64,000 nt of DNA, taken from positions 3,348,001 through 3,412,000 of the forward strand of contig NC_008541.1 in NCBI RefSeq assembly GCF_000196235.1. Direction: 5' to 3'. The translations under genes and the position numbers were made by a program. The notes beneath the pieces are model-generated. The model had not been told where the DNA came from. It ran no database searches and was given only the letters and a program-made list of their open reading frames with translations. The DNA is from Arthrobacter sp. FB24 (GTDB taxonomy: Bacteria; Actinomycetota; Actinomycetes; Actinomycetales; Micrococcaceae). Shown here piece by piece: positions 62,743-64,000 of the stretch; the first letter of the stretch is position 1, and each line of letters starts with the position of its first letter.

Positions 62743-64000
62743 CTACTCCGGCATGATCATGGTGCGGAGGTCCAGCTGGCGGAGCACCCGGTCCGCGACT
62801 TCCGGGTCCATGTCCGGTTCGTTCCGGGCCGCCACGACTTCCTGGCGGGCGGCGTCGAGCGCGATGGTCTGCACGGCAATGGCGAGTTCGCGGCCGCGCT
62901 TGCGTTTCTCCCCCACCGATTCATTCTTCAGGCTTCCGTCTAGGAGCTCCGCATGCAGGCGCGTCATCTTCTCTTTGACCAGCGCCACCTTCTCCGGCGG
63001 GAGCTCTTTCATGAGGTCGTTGTCCTTCAGCGCGGCGACGGCAGCCTGCTGCGCCCGCTTGGCGAGCACCCGGGCGGCGTCGCGTTCCTCCGAACCGTCT
63101 CCGGTGGCTTTAAGGACCTTCATCAGCCAGGGCAGTGTCAGGCCCGGCAGCACCAGCGTGGCCAGCAGCACCGCGCAGGCGATGACCAGCAGGTGGTCGC
63201 GCGCCGGGAACGGCGTTCCGTCATCCAGCGTGAGGGGCAGTGCCAGCGCAAGCGCCAGGGTGGCGAGGCCGCGCATCCCGCACCAGGTCAGGATCAGGAC
63301 TTCCTTGGCCGAGGTGGGCTGCAGCAGGTTCTCCCGTTTGCGTGCCGAGGCCGCCAGGAGGCCGAGCCACAGGAACCGGACCGCGAACACGATGACGCAC
63401 ACCACCACGGCGGTGCCGATCATGCCGTAGATCTCAGTGCCTTCATCGTGGATGACCTGGCGGATTTCCAGCCCCACCAGCCCGAAGGCCAGGCCGGTCA
63501 CCAGAAGTTCCACCACGTCCCAGAAGGCCGTCCGGGTGACCCGTTCGGCGGCGTCCTGCGGACGCGAGTGGCGCTGCATCTCCAGGGCGGTAACGACGAC
63601 GGCGATCACGCCTGAGGCGTGCACTTCCTCGGCGAGGATGTAGGCGGCAAACGGTACAACCAGGGTGACCGCGCTGCGGGCCACCATGGAGGTCACCAAC
63701 CGGGTGATCAGCGCCGTGACCCAGCCCATGGCGACGCCCACCAGCACCGCAACCGCAGCCCCCACGAGGAACTTGAGGACGACGTCGGGCCCTATCCTGC
63801 TGCCGGAGACGGCCGCCGCCACGGCAGCCTGGAAGATGACGATAGCGGCGGCATCGTTGAAGAGGCCCTCGCTCTGCAGGACCGTAATGAGCCGCCGCGG
63901 CATATGCACCCGGCCGGCCACGGACTCCACGGCCACGGGGTCCGGCGGAGCCACCATGGCGCCCAGGGCGATGGCGGCGGGGATCCCGATTCCCGGGATC
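62743..64000 (-). CDS. Na+/H+ antiporter, CPA1 family (5' end outside window)
   Basis: The C-terminal about 419 codons of a monovalent cation/proton antiporter. The conserved membrane core is visible: ALGAMVAPPDPVAVESVAGR, with the family's Asp pair position, VLQSEGLFNDAAAIVIFQAA and ILTWCGMRGLATLALALALP with the conserved arginine. A cytoplasmic helical tail of about 120 residues ends LRQLDLRTMIMPE. It exports Na+ or K+ for pH and salt control. The N-terminus lies beyond the window. Confidence 0.94.
   Translation of the reverse strand, partial: IPGIGIPAAIALGAMVAPPDPVAVESVAGRVHMPRRLITVLQSEGLFNDAAAIVIFQAAVAAAVSGSRIGPDVVLKFLVGAAVAVLVGVAMGWVTALITRLVTSMVARSAVTLVVPFAAYILAEEVHASGVIAVVVTALEMQRHSRPQDAAERVTRTAFWDVVELLVTGLAFGLVGLEIRQVIHDEGTEIYGMIGTAVVVCVIVFAVRFLWLGLLAASARKRENLLQPTSAKEVLILTWCGMRGLATLALALALPLTLDDGTPFPARDHLLVIACAVLLATLVLPGLTLPWLMKVLKATGDGSEERDAARVLAKRAQQAAVAALKDNDLMKELPPEKVALVKEKMTRLHAELLDGSLKNESVGEKRKRGRELAIAVQTIALDAARQEVVAARNEPDMDPEVADRVLRQLDLRTMIMPE

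Overview
The window is high-GC actinobacterial chromosome, most like Arthrobacter/Pseudarthrobacter (Micrococcaceae). The evidence is the secE-nusG-rplK-rplA and rplJ-rplL order, a mycothiol synthase (MshD) gene next to an orphan GlnR regulator, the N-terminus of RpoB, frequent GTG/TTG starts, and many promoters whose -10 box lies 6-7 bp before the start codon. This is core chromosome. I see no prophage, transposase, CRISPR array or rRNA operon.

Layout. 1-16,800 is the transcription/translation block on the minus strand: tRNA-Trp, secE, nusG, rplK, rplA, rplJ, rplL, rpoB and rpoC (cut by the window edge). It is interrupted twice. Two paralogous GNAT genes plus the decayed 3' end of a third copy sit between rplA and the rplJ leader. 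A nucleotidase, a thiolase, a YbaK-like deacylase and a lipoprotein separate rplJL from rpoBC. 16,900-22,800 holds an aminotransferase, a palindromic repeat cluster and a Lia/PspC-like envelope-stress module (kinase and regulator divergent from a PspC-LiaF protein, a small membrane protein and a minimal PspC protein). 22,900-31,000 has pfkA, a GNAT gene, a PadR-MFS efflux pair, a ygfZ-ankyrin pair, a flavodoxin-like protein, a nitrobindin-like protein and membrane proteins, including a 37-aa one.

31,300-41,650 runs on the plus strand: glnR, mshD, ppk1 with a mutT1-like Nudix/phosphatase gene, a 12-helix-type membrane protein with its GntR regulator, then thyA-folA and asd. 41,675-51,080 has an AlkZ-like glycosylase, murB, an MFS gene, a hadA/hadB-like dehydratase pair, an ArsR-SulP anion-transport pair, a DUF2797 protein and a CitE-like lyase. 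51,395-55,216 is a NitT/TauT-type ABC transporter operon ending in a TauD-family dioxygenase, which suggests sulfonate use. 55,220-62,666 is a sugar operon (binding protein, two permeases, GH13 alpha-glucosidase, aldo/keto reductase) divergent from a ROK regulator and lacking its own ATPase. The window ends inside a CPA1 Na+/H+ antiporter gene.

The least ordinary things are regulatory or evolutionary rather than a new enzyme system: the GNAT remnant with a one-base frameshift, eleven apparently leaderless promoters, a perfect 15-bp hairpin between rpoB and rpoC, an L10 leader with a terminator-like hairpin, a 26-codon upstream ORF coupled to the sugar-binding protein, and two families of intergenic palindromes.
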